The notes beneath the pieces are model-generated. The model had not been told where the DNA came from. It did not search any database and saw only the letters and a list, made by a program, of their open reading frames with translations. A DNA stretch of 44,466 nt from positions 1-44,466 of IMG/VR virus record IMGVR_UViG_3300027736_000079; one strand, 5' to 3'. This DNA is from a virus. The first letter of the stretch is position 1, and each line of letters opens with the position of its first letter. Positions 30,694 through 39,247 of the stretch are shown here, piece by piece. Made by a program: the position numbers and the translations under genes.

Positions 30694-30796
30694 GGGGGGG
30701 GTTAAGGAATCTTTTTAAGTATGTGGATTCTAGCAGTTTGACCAGACGCTCGGTGTTTTTGAGAGTGTTGCATAGTTTTGACACGTTGCATAGGGC
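30694..30796 (+). promoter_or_regulatory. Leader of small terminase gene with repeats; possible cos/pac or promoter region
   Basis: This 103-base gap is one of the longest untranslated stretches in the late region. It starts with part of a G9 run, is T-rich after that, and holds TTGCATAG at 30,768-30,775 and 30,786-30,793, with a third TGCATAG at 30,687. TTGACA at 30,778-30,783 is 13 nt before the GTG start. Packaging sites often lie beside terS, so the repeats may be terminase-binding sites. Confidence 0.45.
30778..30796 (+). promoter_or_regulatory. TTGACA-N13 element before terS
   Basis: TTGACA at 30,778-30,783 is followed by 13 bases ending GGGC and then the GTG start at 30,797. The conserved spacing supports GTG as the true start. 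No -10 box is evident. Confidence 0.5.
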
Positions 30797-31468
30797 GTGG
30801 GCGTCACGGAACTAAGCAACATTTTGGGAATCGACAAGTCGGTGGTCTCGCGCCTCGTCAAGAAAGGGATGCCGACCAACTCGGTGGACGCCGCCCAGGC
30901 GTGGAGGGAGACCAACGCCCCGCCCCGCGCCAAGCGTGGCCAACGAGGCGAGACCCCGCCGGCTCCGAAACTACCGAAGGTCGCCGAACCTCCGAGAGTC
31001 TCAAAGGTCGCCGAACCTCTGCCAGTTCCTCCCCCGCCGGTTGACGCCGTGCCCCCTCCTCGCCATAGCGACCCCGAGCCCGAGGACGAAGACAACACGC
31101 CCCGCCAATCCCTCCGCCGCGCCCGGCTCGCTGAGAAAGTGGGCTACAACGAACTCGTCGTTTGCAAGCGCAACGGCGGAAGCATCGAAGATATCCGAAA
31201 AGCCAACGCCGTCTACATCGCCAGCCGCAACAACCGCCACAAAGCCGAGCGCGACTTCAAGGAATGGCAACGCGACGAAGGCACCCTCTTATTTTTCGAC
31301 GAAGCTCGGGACATTACGGGACGTCCGCACATCGCCGTGCGCCAAACCCTCGAGGTCGCGGCCAAGACACTTGCCCCCAGGCTTCACGGCCAACCTCAAA
31401 AATCCATCGAAAAAACCATCGGCGATTGGATCGACAAGCTCACCGCCCTCATCCGCCAATCAATATGA
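30797..31468 (+). CDS. terS: Terminase small subunit
   Basis: A 223-residue protein starting at GTG 30,797. The N-terminal helix-turn-helix (GVTELSNILGIDKSVVSRLV) is the DNA-recognition domain of Nu1-type small terminases. A long proline-rich linker (PAPKLPKVAEPPRV) leads to a helical oligomerisation and large-subunit-binding region. It would recognise the packaging site. Unusually it is separated from terL by two genes, although all are joined by 4-base overlaps. Confidence 0.75.
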   Translation: MGVTELSNILGIDKSVVSRLVKKGMPTNSVDAAQAWRETNAPPRAKRGQRGETPPAPKLPKVAEPPRVSKVAEPLPVPPPPVDAVPPPRHSDPEPEDEDNTPRQSLRRARLAEKVGYNELVVCKRNGGSIEDIRKANAVYIASRNNRHKAERDFKEWQRDEGTLLFFDEARDITGRPHIAVRQTLEVAAKTLAPRLHGQPQKSIEKTIGDWIDKLTALIRQSI

Positions 31469-31980
31469 CCATCGAACACCTCAAAACCTCCGACCTCATC
31501 CCGTATGCCAGAAATGCGAAAAAGCACGACGCTGCTCAAATTTCTAAGTTGTGCGGAAGTATAAAAGAGTTCGGCTTCACCAACCCCGTCCTCATCGATC
31601 GCGACAACGGCATCATAGCCGGCCACGGTCGCGTGCTCGCCGCTCAATCCCTCGCCCTCGAGTCCGTCCCCTGCATCCGCCTCGGCCACCTCTCCGACAC
31701 GCAGCGCCGAGCCTACATCCTCGCCGACAACCGACTCGCGGAGATCGGCGGTGGGTGGGACGAGGAAATGCTGAAGCTCGAGCTGGCGGATCTTCGTGAG
31801 CTTGATGTTGATTTCGACTGCCTCGGCTTCGATGCTGACATGATCGAGCAAAAGCTAAATCCGCCTGAGCCGGAAGAAAATTACCCTGACTCATCTTCAA
31901 AAGAAATTGACGTGGACGGAATGCAAATGGAATGCGCCTGTCCAAAATGTGGATTTGAATTTGATCCAAAGAAGCCATGA
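31465..31980 (+). CDS. ParB/sulfiredoxin-fold protein with C-terminal zinc ribbon
   Basis: The 171-residue product has a ParB N-terminal fold: LIPYARNAKKHDAAQISKL, GFTNPVLID, GIIAGHGRVLAAQSL, YILADNRLAE. This is the version often found beside phage DNA methyltransferases. It ends with CACPKCGFEFDP, a short zinc-binding motif. The pairing with the following methyltransferase suggests a role in choosing or modifying DNA sites. It sits between terS and terL with ATGA overlaps on both sides. Confidence 0.75.
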   Translation: MTIEHLKTSDLIPYARNAKKHDAAQISKLCGSIKEFGFTNPVLIDRDNGIIAGHGRVLAAQSLALESVPCIRLGHLSDTQRRAYILADNRLAEIGGGWDEEMLKLELADLRELDVDFDCLGFDADMIEQKLNPPEPEENYPDSSSKEIDVDGMQMECACPKCGFEFDPKKP

Positions 31981-33026
31981 AGAAACCAGAATGCGCATGG
32001 ATGCTTGCTGACCTGAAGGCAGTTCCGCAGAACGGAATCAAAGTCATGTCGACTTTTGCTTGCGGTGGCGGAAGCTCAATGGGCTACAAGCGCGCCGGTT
32101 GCCAGATCGTCGCCGCCAATGACATCGACCCGGAAATGGCGTGGCACTACAAGAAGAACCTAAACCCGCCAAACTACTTCCTATGTCCGATCCGCGACTT
32201 GCTCACGGCAGACTTGCCGCCCGAGCTTTTCGCCTTAGACATCCTCGACGGATCGCCGCCGTGCTCGACGTTCAGCATGGCAGGAAGCCGTGAAGAAGGC
32301 TGGGGCAAAGATAAACACTTTCGCGAGGGACAGGCAAAGCAAGTATTGTCTGACCTATTCTTCGACTATCTTGACCTAGTCGAGCGGCTCAAGCCGCGCG
32401 TGGCTATCGCCGAAAACGTCAAGGGCATGATTCTTGGCAATGCCAAAGGCTACACAAAGATGGTGATGGCACGGTTTAAAGAGATCGGATACCGGCCACA
32501 ACTTTTCCTTTTGAACGGGGCGGATTGCGGAGTCCCGCAGCGAAGGGAAAGGGTTTTCTTTGTGGCGATCCGTGACGACATCAAAACACCGCCACTGAAG
32601 CTCGCGCCAAAGCATCGGTGGATTTCAGCTGGTGAGGCGATCGCGGATTTGCGAAATCTAACAGATTCGGAACTGGGTGATAATTTGCTTAGATCAAACA
32701 CAGACAAAACATGGTGGCCATTAACAAAGCCAGGAGAAGATTATGCCGAAGCCGTTCGACGCGCCGGACAAAAAGAAAAACTTTGGAATCACAAAAAACT
32801 TTCTGGGGCTGAACCATCAAGAGGACTTACGGCAACAGATATGTTCAAGCATTGGGATGAGTGCCGAACCCTCACCTTCCGCGAATGGAAACGCCTCGGC
32901 AGCTTTCCTGACGACTACCACGCCAAGACCGACAAGATCGGAAAATACATGATCGGCATGAGCGTCCCGCCAAAGATGACAGAGCAAGTCGCCCGCGCCG
33001 TGATTGATCAGTGGCTCACATCATGA
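31977..33026 (+). CDS. C5-cytosine DNA methyltransferase
   Basis: A complete 349-residue cytosine methyltransferase with the ordered motifs: STFACGGGSSMGYKRAG (motif I), DGSPPCSTFS with catalytic Cys96 (IV), AIAENVKG (VI, Glu146), CGVPQRRERVFF (VIII), a variable target-recognition part around 215-300, and a final motif near YMIGMSVPP. No restriction enzyme lies nearby, so it is an orphan that may protect phage DNA. The target sequence cannot be read. Parts of the gene are less GC-rich than terL. Confidence 0.9.
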   Translation: MKKPECAWMLADLKAVPQNGIKVMSTFACGGGSSMGYKRAGCQIVAANDIDPEMAWHYKKNLNPPNYFLCPIRDLLTADLPPELFALDILDGSPPCSTFSMAGSREEGWGKDKHFREGQAKQVLSDLFFDYLDLVERLKPRVAIAENVKGMILGNAKGYTKMVMARFKEIGYRPQLFLLNGADCGVPQRRERVFFVAIRDDIKTPPLKLAPKHRWISAGEAIADLRNLTDSELGDNLLRSNTDKTWWPLTKPGEDYAEAVRRAGQKEKLWNHKKLSGAEPSRGLTATDMFKHWDECRTLTFREWKRLGSFPDDYHAKTDKIGKYMIGMSVPPKMTEQVARAVIDQWLTS

Positions 33027-34726
33027 CCCCCGCCGCCGAAGCCCTGCGCGAACACCTCCGCTCGATCTACGCGCCGATTGATCGGCGGTCGGTGGTGGAT
33101 TGGTGCGAAGACGAGGTGATCTTGTCAGAAAGGCAAACCCAAATGCCGGGCGCGTTTTCTTGCAACATGACGCCATACCTCCGCGAGCCGCTCGAGTGCT
33201 TCGGCGATGTGGACGTCTCCGACCTTGTGCTGGTCTTTGGAACGCAGACCGGCAAGACCACGATGGTGCAGGCCGGCACGGCATGGCGGATCGTCAACAA
33301 GCCGCAGCCCGTCGTTTGGGTCATGCCCACCGAAGGCCTCGCCCGATCCTTCAGCGAGACTCGCTGGCTTCCGCTATTTGAGGACAGCGCCACCCTCCGC
33401 GATCAGATCCCATCGGACCGCCACAAATTTAAAAACCTCGAGCAGCATTTCAGCCGGTGCTCGCTCGTCTTCGTCGGTTCGAACTCCCCCGCGAATCTTG
33501 CCAGCCGTCCCGCCGGCCTCCTGCTCATGGATGAAGTTGACAAGTTCGCCAGGGAAACCGACTCCGAAACCTCCGCCCTTTTCCTAGCCGAGAACCGCAC
33601 AAAGTCCTTCGTCGGTGCGCTCAGAGTCAAGACCTCCACACCCACCACGCCCGACGGCGCGATCTGGCAGGAATATCTGAAAGGCACACAGGAAAAATAC
33701 ATGCTCGCTTGTCCCCATTGCTCCGAGCGCATCGAGCTCCTCTGGGAGCAAGTGAAGTGGGACTCCACCGCCAAGGAAGAAGGCAAATGGAACATGGCCC
33801 GCGTAGAGGAGTCCGCGCATTACCTCTGCCAGCGGTGCAACGCAAAAATCAACGACGGCCAGAAAATGGAAATGCTCGCCGAGGGTAAATGGCAATCCAC
33901 CAACCCCGCCGCCCAGCGTGGATTCCGCAGCTTCCACCTAAACTCCCTCTACGCCCCGTGGCGCTCCTGCACATTTGGCGCTCTCGCCATCAAGTTCCTC
34001 CGCGACAAGGGAACCATCAACGGCCTTCAAGATTTCACCAACTCCACGATGGCCATGCCGTGGGAGCAAATCGAAACCAGCATCGGCGAGACCAACATTC
34101 TCGCCCTTCGCGGAGACTATCAACGCGGGACATGCCCCATCGAGCCCTCGCATGTCGTCACTTGCGCTGACGTTGGCCAGGACAAACAACACTGGGTCAC
34201 GGTCGCCTTCGATGCCGTCGGCGCTTCTTACGTCCTGGACTACGGAACCACCCTCGCCATCGAGGATCTCCTCGAAGACTCACCGCGCCGCAGCTACCGC
34301 ACGCCATCCGGTGCCGATGTCTCCCCCGAGTGCGGGCTGATGGATTCGGGATTTGCCACCTTCCGAGTTTACACCGCCTGCCAAGCCTCCGGCGGATTCT
34401 GGCACGCAGGAAAGGGTTCCGGTGCCACATTCGGCAGCAAGATTTCCCGCACCGTCCTTCCCGACTTCCCCGGCGTTGTCCTCTATACCTACGTTGACCA
34501 CGCCATCAAGACCGAGCTATTCAGCGACCGCATCCGCAACGCTCACCCGCCGCTCAAGTTGCCGGCCGATTCCACCAACGATTTATTCCGCGGCCTCGGA
34601 GGCCAGCGCCTCGTCCCGCGAAAGACCGCGAGCGGGACCGAGTTGATCTGGAAATCAGTCGCCCAAGATCACTACATGGACGCTTTGAAACTCTGCCACA
34701 TTGCATGGCATGTTTTAAAAAACTGA
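33023..34726 (+). CDS. terL: Terminase large subunit, lambda gpA type
   Basis: This 567-residue packaging motor has an ATPase domain with GTQTGKTT (73-80) and Walker B GLLLMDEVDKF (165-175), and two zinc-like pairs CPHC (230-233) and CQRC (269-272), as in the GpA family. A C-terminal nuclease domain begins near HVVTCADVGQD. It cuts concatemeric DNA and drives it into the head. It is coupled by ATGA to the methyltransferase and followed by a terminator. Confidence 0.93.
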   Translation: MTPAAEALREHLRSIYAPIDRRSVVDWCEDEVILSERQTQMPGAFSCNMTPYLREPLECFGDVDVSDLVLVFGTQTGKTTMVQAGTAWRIVNKPQPVVWVMPTEGLARSFSETRWLPLFEDSATLRDQIPSDRHKFKNLEQHFSRCSLVFVGSNSPANLASRPAGLLLMDEVDKFARETDSETSALFLAENRTKSFVGALRVKTSTPTTPDGAIWQEYLKGTQEKYMLACPHCSERIELLWEQVKWDSTAKEEGKWNMARVEESAHYLCQRCNAKINDGQKMEMLAEGKWQSTNPAAQRGFRSFHLNSLYAPWRSCTFGALAIKFLRDKGTINGLQDFTNSTMAMPWEQIETSIGETNILALRGDYQRGTCPIEPSHVVTCADVGQDKQHWVTVAFDAVGASYVLDYGTTLAIEDLLEDSPRRSYRTPSGADVSPECGLMDSGFATFRVYTACQASGGFWHAGKGSGATFGSKISRTVLPDFPGVVLYTYVDHAIKTELFSDRIRNAHPPLKLPADSTNDLFRGLGGQRLVPRKTASGTELIWKSVAQDHYMDALKLCHIAWHVLKN

Positions 34727-34754
34727 TTTTTGACTCGCCCGCAAAGCCAACAAC

Positions 34755-34802
34755 ACCCGCCACGCCTCTCCACGAAGCGCACCACGGCGGGTTTTTGTTT
34801 TT
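34755..34802 (+). terminator. Rho-independent terminator after terL
   Basis: ACCCGCC at 34,755-34,761 pairs with GGCGGGT at 34,786-34,792 across a 24-base loop and is followed by TTTTGTTTTT. The run leads directly into TTGACA, as at the capsid terminator. The long loop makes it weaker than the others. Confidence 0.7.
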
Positions 34803-34819
34803 GACACCCCGCCGAGGTC
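34801..34819 (+). promoter_or_regulatory. TTGACA-N13 element before gpW-position gene
   Basis: TTGACA (34,801-34,806) plus 13 bases ending GGTC leads to the ATG at 34,820. It follows a terminator T-run directly, the same context as at 2,600 and 39,246. Confidence 0.5.
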
Positions 34820-35095
34820 ATGTCCGACCTCGACAAAATGACAGGCGTTAAGGCCTTCCTCCGCCGCACCAAAACCACGGTGGAGATTGAAGCCCTCGCG
34901 CTTGCAACCTTTGCCAGCGCAACAGAGGAGGTTGTCATCACCTCGCTTTCGACAGACGGCACAGGCACATCCGGGGCGATCTCATTTCCCAAGTGGCTGC
35001 TACTCCAAGCAGTCGAAGAGATCCTCAACGAAGGCCCGACTGGCAGGCAGCTATTTGATATCGCAGACCGTAGCCGATACGGCACCTGCGTTTGA
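34820..35095 (+). CDS. Small head protein in gpW position
   Basis: A 91-residue protein between terL and the portal, where lambda encodes gpW, the head-tail joining protein. It has a helical N-terminus (VKAFLRRTKTTVEIEALALA), a Ser/Thr/Gly-rich middle and a second helix (LLLQAVEEILNEGPTG). The similarity to gpW is by position and size only. Its TGA lies in the TTGACA element of the portal gene. Confidence 0.55.
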   Translation: MSDLDKMTGVKAFLRRTKTTVEIEALALATFASATEEVVITSLSTDGTGTSGAISFPKWLLLQAVEEILNEGPTGRQLFDIADRSRYGTCV

Positions 35096-35110
35096 CAAGC
35101 CCGCTGGGGC
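35092..35110 (+). promoter_or_regulatory. TTGACA-N13 element before portal gene
   Basis: TTGACA (35,092-35,097), containing the stop of the previous gene, is followed by 13 bases ending GGGC and the GTG at 35,111. The spacing matches the other four elements and supports the GTG start. Confidence 0.5.
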
Positions 35111-36865
35111 GTGTCGATAAATCAAAGCGAAATCAAAGTATCAAAGCGGGGTGGCTTACGCCCAGGGGCCGGACGCCCACGCAAGCCAGAAGCCAAGGCC
35201 GCCGCGTTTGAAGCCGCTCAACCCTCGCTGAATCGCGGCTACATCTGGATGCCGACCACCGACCCCAAGCGCGAGCTCACGCCCACCTCGCGCATGGAGA
35301 TCCTGCGACTCGCTCGCTGGCTTTACAATAACGCGCCACAAGCCACCTACATTGTCGAGCATCTCGCCCAGCGTGCTATCGGCACAGGCATTGTCGTCCA
35401 GCCTAAAACCTCGAATCTCGCGTGGAACAAAAAGGTCGATCAGTATTTTGAAGATCGCAACTGCGCTGAGGCGTGGGCATTTGATGCCGGCGCACAGGTG
35501 AATTTCTACACCGCGCAATCTCTCATACTCCGACAAGTCGCCATCGATGGTGATTTTTTCGCCCAATTTCTCACGACAAAACAGAACGCATCCCGCGTCC
35601 GCTTTATCGGTGGCGAGGCCGTCGGCGGCATCAACTCATTTGGCAACACAGACGAGTTCACGCATGACGGCGTGCGCCTCGACCCATTCGGTGCGCCCTC
35701 CGCTTATATCATCGACGGTCAAGACATCCTCGCCGATCAAGTCCTACACTTCCGCCACATCCGCCGGCACGGTCAACCCCGTGGCGTTTCATGGCTGCAT
35801 TCCGCATGCGCCAACCTCCGCGATATTTCCGAAATCAACGGATTCGTCAAGGGAGCCTACAAGGCCGGATCTCAAATCGGCTACATGGTCACCTCCTCCG
35901 AGGTCGCCAAGATCGGACTCGGTTCAGGTTTTAAATCTACCAGCAACGAAGTCGGCGACCTTTCCACAAGCGACCTCCCGAACGGCATCCTCTTGCCCCG
36001 CCTCAAGCCAGGCGAAAAGCTCGAAGCCTTTAAAAACGACATCCCCGGCCAGACCTATGAAGCCGTAATGCGTGCGCTCCGCTCAGATGTCGCCTTCGCC
36101 ATCGGCCTCCCACCCGAAGCCATGCTGGTCAATGTCGGACTCGGAGGCACCGAGCAACGCGCCGTTCTCGAAGTCACGCAGAATTTCCTAGAGCGCCTGC
36201 AACAAATGGTCATCGATCAGTTTTGCCGCCCTTACTACAAGTATTGGCTCTGGCATGAGATCCAAGCCGGTCGATTGGATTACCCTGGTGATGATTGGTG
36301 GCGTCACGAATGGCTCGCCCCACGCAAGATCACGGTGGACTCAGGCCGCGACGCCCGCGCCTACAGCGAACAACTCGACAAGGGCCACATCTCACCGACT
36401 CGCTTTTACAACATGCAAGGCCTCCGCGCCGAAGAGGAAGAGGAAGACGTCATCCAGACCTTCCTTCGCCGCAAAGCCAAATGCGAATCCCTCGGGCTCA
36501 ACATCTCCGAAGTATTTCCGAACTCCGTCAGCCGAGGCATAGCGGCCCAACAACCCGCCGCGCCAGATCAAGGCGGTTCCGAAGATCAACCACAAACCCA
36601 AGAAGGCGAAATTTTCGACATGCAGGCGAAAGAAAAACTCGACGCCATCGGCGCAGCCGTGCGAGCCGGTGTCATTACGCCCTCGCAAGAAGTCGAAAGC
36701 TCCATCCGCTCCATGCTGGCCTTGCCAGAAATGAATGAGGAAGTCCTAAGCGAATGGAACAAAAACCCAATCCGCTCACCGATCACGCTCACCAACGCGC
36801 TTGCCGATCCGGTCCAGCCGACACCGCCACCACTCCCCGAAGATTTAACACCCATCGAACCATGA
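35111..36865 (+). CDS. Portal protein, lambda gpB family, phage B
   Basis: The 584-residue product starts at GTG 35,111. It has the lambda-type portal plan: TSRMEILRLARWLYNNAPQA in the N-terminal wing, IVEHLAQRAIGTGI, VAIDGDFFAQFL, then QPRGVSWLHSACANLRDISE and GQTYEAVMRALRSD in the stem and crown region. The first 30 residues carry GGLRPGAGRPRKPE, an AT-hook-like arm that is unusual for a portal. The C-terminus is a helical and Pro-rich tail identical to the fragment at window start. Confidence 0.88.
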   Translation: MSINQSEIKVSKRGGLRPGAGRPRKPEAKAAAFEAAQPSLNRGYIWMPTTDPKRELTPTSRMEILRLARWLYNNAPQATYIVEHLAQRAIGTGIVVQPKTSNLAWNKKVDQYFEDRNCAEAWAFDAGAQVNFYTAQSLILRQVAIDGDFFAQFLTTKQNASRVRFIGGEAVGGINSFGNTDEFTHDGVRLDPFGAPSAYIIDGQDILADQVLHFRHIRRHGQPRGVSWLHSACANLRDISEINGFVKGAYKAGSQIGYMVTSSEVAKIGLGSGFKSTSNEVGDLSTSDLPNGILLPRLKPGEKLEAFKNDIPGQTYEAVMRALRSDVAFAIGLPPEAMLVNVGLGGTEQRAVLEVTQNFLERLQQMVIDQFCRPYYKYWLWHEIQAGRLDYPGDDWWRHEWLAPRKITVDSGRDARAYSEQLDKGHISPTRFYNMQGLRAEEEEEDVIQTFLRRKAKCESLGLNISEVFPNSVSRGIAAQQPAAPDQGGSEDQPQTQEGEIFDMQAKEKLDAIGAAVRAGVITPSQEVESSIRSMLALPEMNEEVLSEWNKNPIRSPITLTNALADPVQPTPPPLPEDLTPIEP

Positions 36866-37986
36866 CCACACCCAACTCCACTCCGAAATTTTATGCAATG
36901 GAATCCACCGGCAACAACGAAACCACGGTCACTCTTTACGACGAAATCGGTGCTTTTGGCGCAGGCTCAAAACAATTCCTCGGAGACCTTAGTAAGCTCT
37001 CCGGTCAGCACATCCACCTCCGCATCAACTCGCCCGGTGGGTCCGTGGTTGAGGGAACGGCCATTTACAATGCGCTCCGCAGGCATCAAGGCGGGGTGAC
37101 CGTTCACATCGACGCGCTCGCCGCCTCGATGGCCTCCGTCATCGCCATGGCCGGCGCTCCGGTCTACATAGCCGACAACGCCCTGATGATGATCCATAAC
37201 CCTTGGACCGTCAGCATGGGAGGAAGCGAAGACCTTCGCAAAGAAGCCGACCTCCTTGACATGCTCAAAGTCAATCTGCGCAACGCCTACGTCCGCAAGA
37301 CCGGCATGAGCGAAACCGATATTTCCGCCATGATGGACGCCGAGACATGGCTCGACGCAGTGGACGCCGTCGCCCTCGGATTTGCCGACGCCATCGAAGA
37401 AGGAGTCGCAGCAGCTGCAACAGCCACCCCCGAAAATCTCCGCGCTCGTTTTGACACCTTCGCGAAGGGAAAACCTATGGACAACATCGAACCAACCGCC
37501 GCCCCAGAAGTAGAGGCAACCGTCGTGAGCGAATCCGCTCCAGTTGAGCAACCAGCTACCGAACCCGCTCCCGCCGTGGAAGCCGAACCCGTAGCACAAG
37601 AAGTCATCACCCCCGCTATCGAGGAAATCGGCGAAACTCCCGCCGTCGAAGAGCCACAAGCCAAGATTACCGGCGCAGACAGCATCCTTGCAAAATACAA
37701 CGCCGTTATCACCGAGCGTGACGAAGCCGTTGCATCCCTCAAAGAAGCCAGCGCAAAAATCGAGATCTTGCACAATGTGATCAACACAGAACGCGAAGCC
37801 CTTGCCCGCCTTGAGCGTAGCCTCGGCCTATCCGCAGCCCGCGAAATCCCAGCTGTCACGCCAACAGAAAACGCCGCAAACATCTACGACCAGTGGAAAA
37901 ACGCCACCGGCGCAGAGAAGACCCGCATCTTCCGAGCCAACCGCAAGGCGCTCGAAATCGCATCCAAAAATTTGACACCGCAATAA
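36862..37986 (+). CDS. Phage B prohead protease/scaffold fusion, ClpP/S49-like
   Basis: A 374-residue counterpart of the gene at 242, with the same catalytic motifs (AASMAS, MMIHNPW, DAETWLDAVDA). It is seven residues longer because the coiled coil (TERDEAVASLKEASAKIEIL) replaces an unrelated stretch in copy A, while both flanks (DSILAKYN and ARLERSLGLSAAR) match. This is a local module exchange inside one gene. The ATG overlaps the portal stop. Confidence 0.9.
   Translation: MTTPNSTPKFYAMESTGNNETTVTLYDEIGAFGAGSKQFLGDLSKLSGQHIHLRINSPGGSVVEGTAIYNALRRHQGGVTVHIDALAASMASVIAMAGAPVYIADNALMMIHNPWTVSMGGSEDLRKEADLLDMLKVNLRNAYVRKTGMSETDISAMMDAETWLDAVDAVALGFADAIEEGVAAAATATPENLRARFDTFAKGKPMDNIEPTAAPEVEATVVSESAPVEQPATEPAPAVEAEPVAQEVITPAIEEIGETPAVEEPQAKITGADSILAKYNAVITERDEAVASLKEASAKIEILHNVINTEREALARLERSLGLSAAREIPAVTPTENAANIYDQWKNATGAEKTRIFRANRKALEIASKNLTPQ
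37477..37986 (+). CDS. Possible internally started scaffold protein, phage B
   Basis: The ATG at 37,477 (MDNIEPTAAP) would give a 169-residue scaffold. TTGACA at 37,451-37,456 lies 20 nt before it, exactly as in copy A, although surrounding bases differ. It is listed on the lambda Nu3 analogy; the start is not proven. Confidence 0.35.
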   Translation: MDNIEPTAAPEVEATVVSESAPVEQPATEPAPAVEAEPVAQEVITPAIEEIGETPAVEEPQAKITGADSILAKYNAVITERDEAVASLKEASAKIEILHNVINTEREALARLERSLGLSAAREIPAVTPTENAANIYDQWKNATGAEKTRIFRANRKALEIASKNLTPQ

Positions 37987-38029
37987 TTCACGAAAACCCG
38001 AATCCAACCCACCAACTCAAAATAACATC

Positions 38030-38935
38030 ATGGCCACTACCATCAGCTCCGAACTTAAACTGAATGTCGTTCTCGACAGCGCTCTCATCGCGCTTCGTGA
38101 AGCACTTCTCCCACTCAACTCTTTCTCGACTGTCTACAACAGCGTACCGCTGCAAGGCACCGACAAGATCGCCGTTCCCTTCTTCCCTCTCGCCACAGAC
38201 GCGACGAGCGACTTCAACGGAACGTATGCGTTCTCCGATTCAAACGCGATCAACAGCCGCGAGATCACGGTGAACAAGCGCAAGTATCAAGCGCTCTCCT
38301 TCACATCGAGCGAACTCGCTCGCCAGCCTTACTTCAACCCCGAGCAACTCGGATTCTTGAAAGGCCGCAAGCTCGCCGAAGACATTCTCCGCGACATCCT
38401 CGGAGTCGTGACGCTCGCCAACTACGGCGCAGCGATCCACACCGGCGCAGCTTCCAGCTTCGACAGCGACGATTTGATCACCATGAAGACCGTGCTCGAC
38501 CAATCCAAATGGGCGAAATCCAGCCGCGTCATGATCCTCGACAACGCTTATGAAGGCGCTCTTCTCAAAGACGCATCGATCAAAAACGCAGCCGCAGTCG
38601 GCAGCGCATCCGCAATCCAAAACGGACGCCTCCCACAGATCGCTGGCTTTGACGTTATCGGCACCAACCTTATCCCCGGCAACTCGCAGAACCTTGTCGG
38701 AATGGTTGCTCTTCCAGAAGCAATATTGGTTGCCTTCTCGCCAGTGGCCCCATCGCCCGGCGTTCGCAACAATCTCACAGCATACGAAGTGGCAGTCGAT
38801 CCAGAGACCGGCCTTACCATCGAGTACCGTAGCTGGGGCGATCCTGACACCGACACCGAGAAATCAGTTATCGAGGTCAACTACGGCTTCGCACTCGGCC
38901 ACGCCGCCGCCCTCAAGCGCATCGTTTCAGCTTAA
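38030..38935 (+). CDS. Phage B major capsid protein
   Basis: This 301-residue protein differs from copy A at two residues only, both Ile in place of Met or Val. Silent changes are scattered along the gene, so the copies are not an assembly echo of one sequence. The 43-base leader is unchanged. The role is main capsid subunit, as for copy A. Confidence 0.85.
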   Translation: MATTISSELKLNVVLDSALIALREALLPLNSFSTVYNSVPLQGTDKIAVPFFPLATDATSDFNGTYAFSDSNAINSREITVNKRKYQALSFTSSELARQPYFNPEQLGFLKGRKLAEDILRDILGVVTLANYGAAIHTGAASSFDSDDLITMKTVLDQSKWAKSSRVMILDNAYEGALLKDASIKNAAAVGSASAIQNGRLPQIAGFDVIGTNLIPGNSQNLVGMVALPEAILVAFSPVAPSPGVRNNLTAYEVAVDPETGLTIEYRSWGDPDTDTEKSVIEVNYGFALGHAAALKRIVSA

Positions 38936-38940
38936 TCTTC

Positions 38941-39177
38941 ATGCGCCTTGGAATCACACTCGCACGCAACGGCGACACTTGGCAGGTCAAGCACCTGCCC
39001 AGCGTCCCGCTCGCCGAGCAACTCACCGACTTCAAAGCCAAGCAAGTAGCCGGTGAGTTCAGCGCAGACGAAACCATCATCGTATCACTCAACGAAACTC
39101 TGAAGCGCCACGCCTCAAAGCACAGCGCCGTTGTTGAAGTCGAAGGCATGGAAGAGTCGCCCAAGAAGAAGAAGTAA
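38941..39177 (+). CDS. Small conserved protein after the capsid gene, phage B
   Basis: The 78-residue product is one residue longer than copy A (an extra Gly in VEVEGMEESPKKKK). Position, leader and following terminator are the same. The function is unknown. Confidence 0.8.
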   Translation: MRLGITLARNGDTWQVKHLPSVPLAEQLTDFKAKQVAGEFSADETIIVSLNETLKRHASKHSAVVEVEGMEESPKKKK

Positions 39178-39208
39178 TTCCTCGCGCCTCACAGCGCCCA
39201 ACCCGCAA

Positions 39209-39247
39209 AGCCCGGCTGGAGCCTTTCCCAGCCGGGCTTTTCTTTTT
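39209..39247 (+). terminator. Rho-independent terminator after capsid operon, phage B
   Basis: AGCCCGGCTGG (39,209-39,219) pairs with CCAGCCGGGCT (39,228-39,238) and is followed by TTTCTTTTT. The stem is identical to copy A and only the loop differs. Confidence 0.93.
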
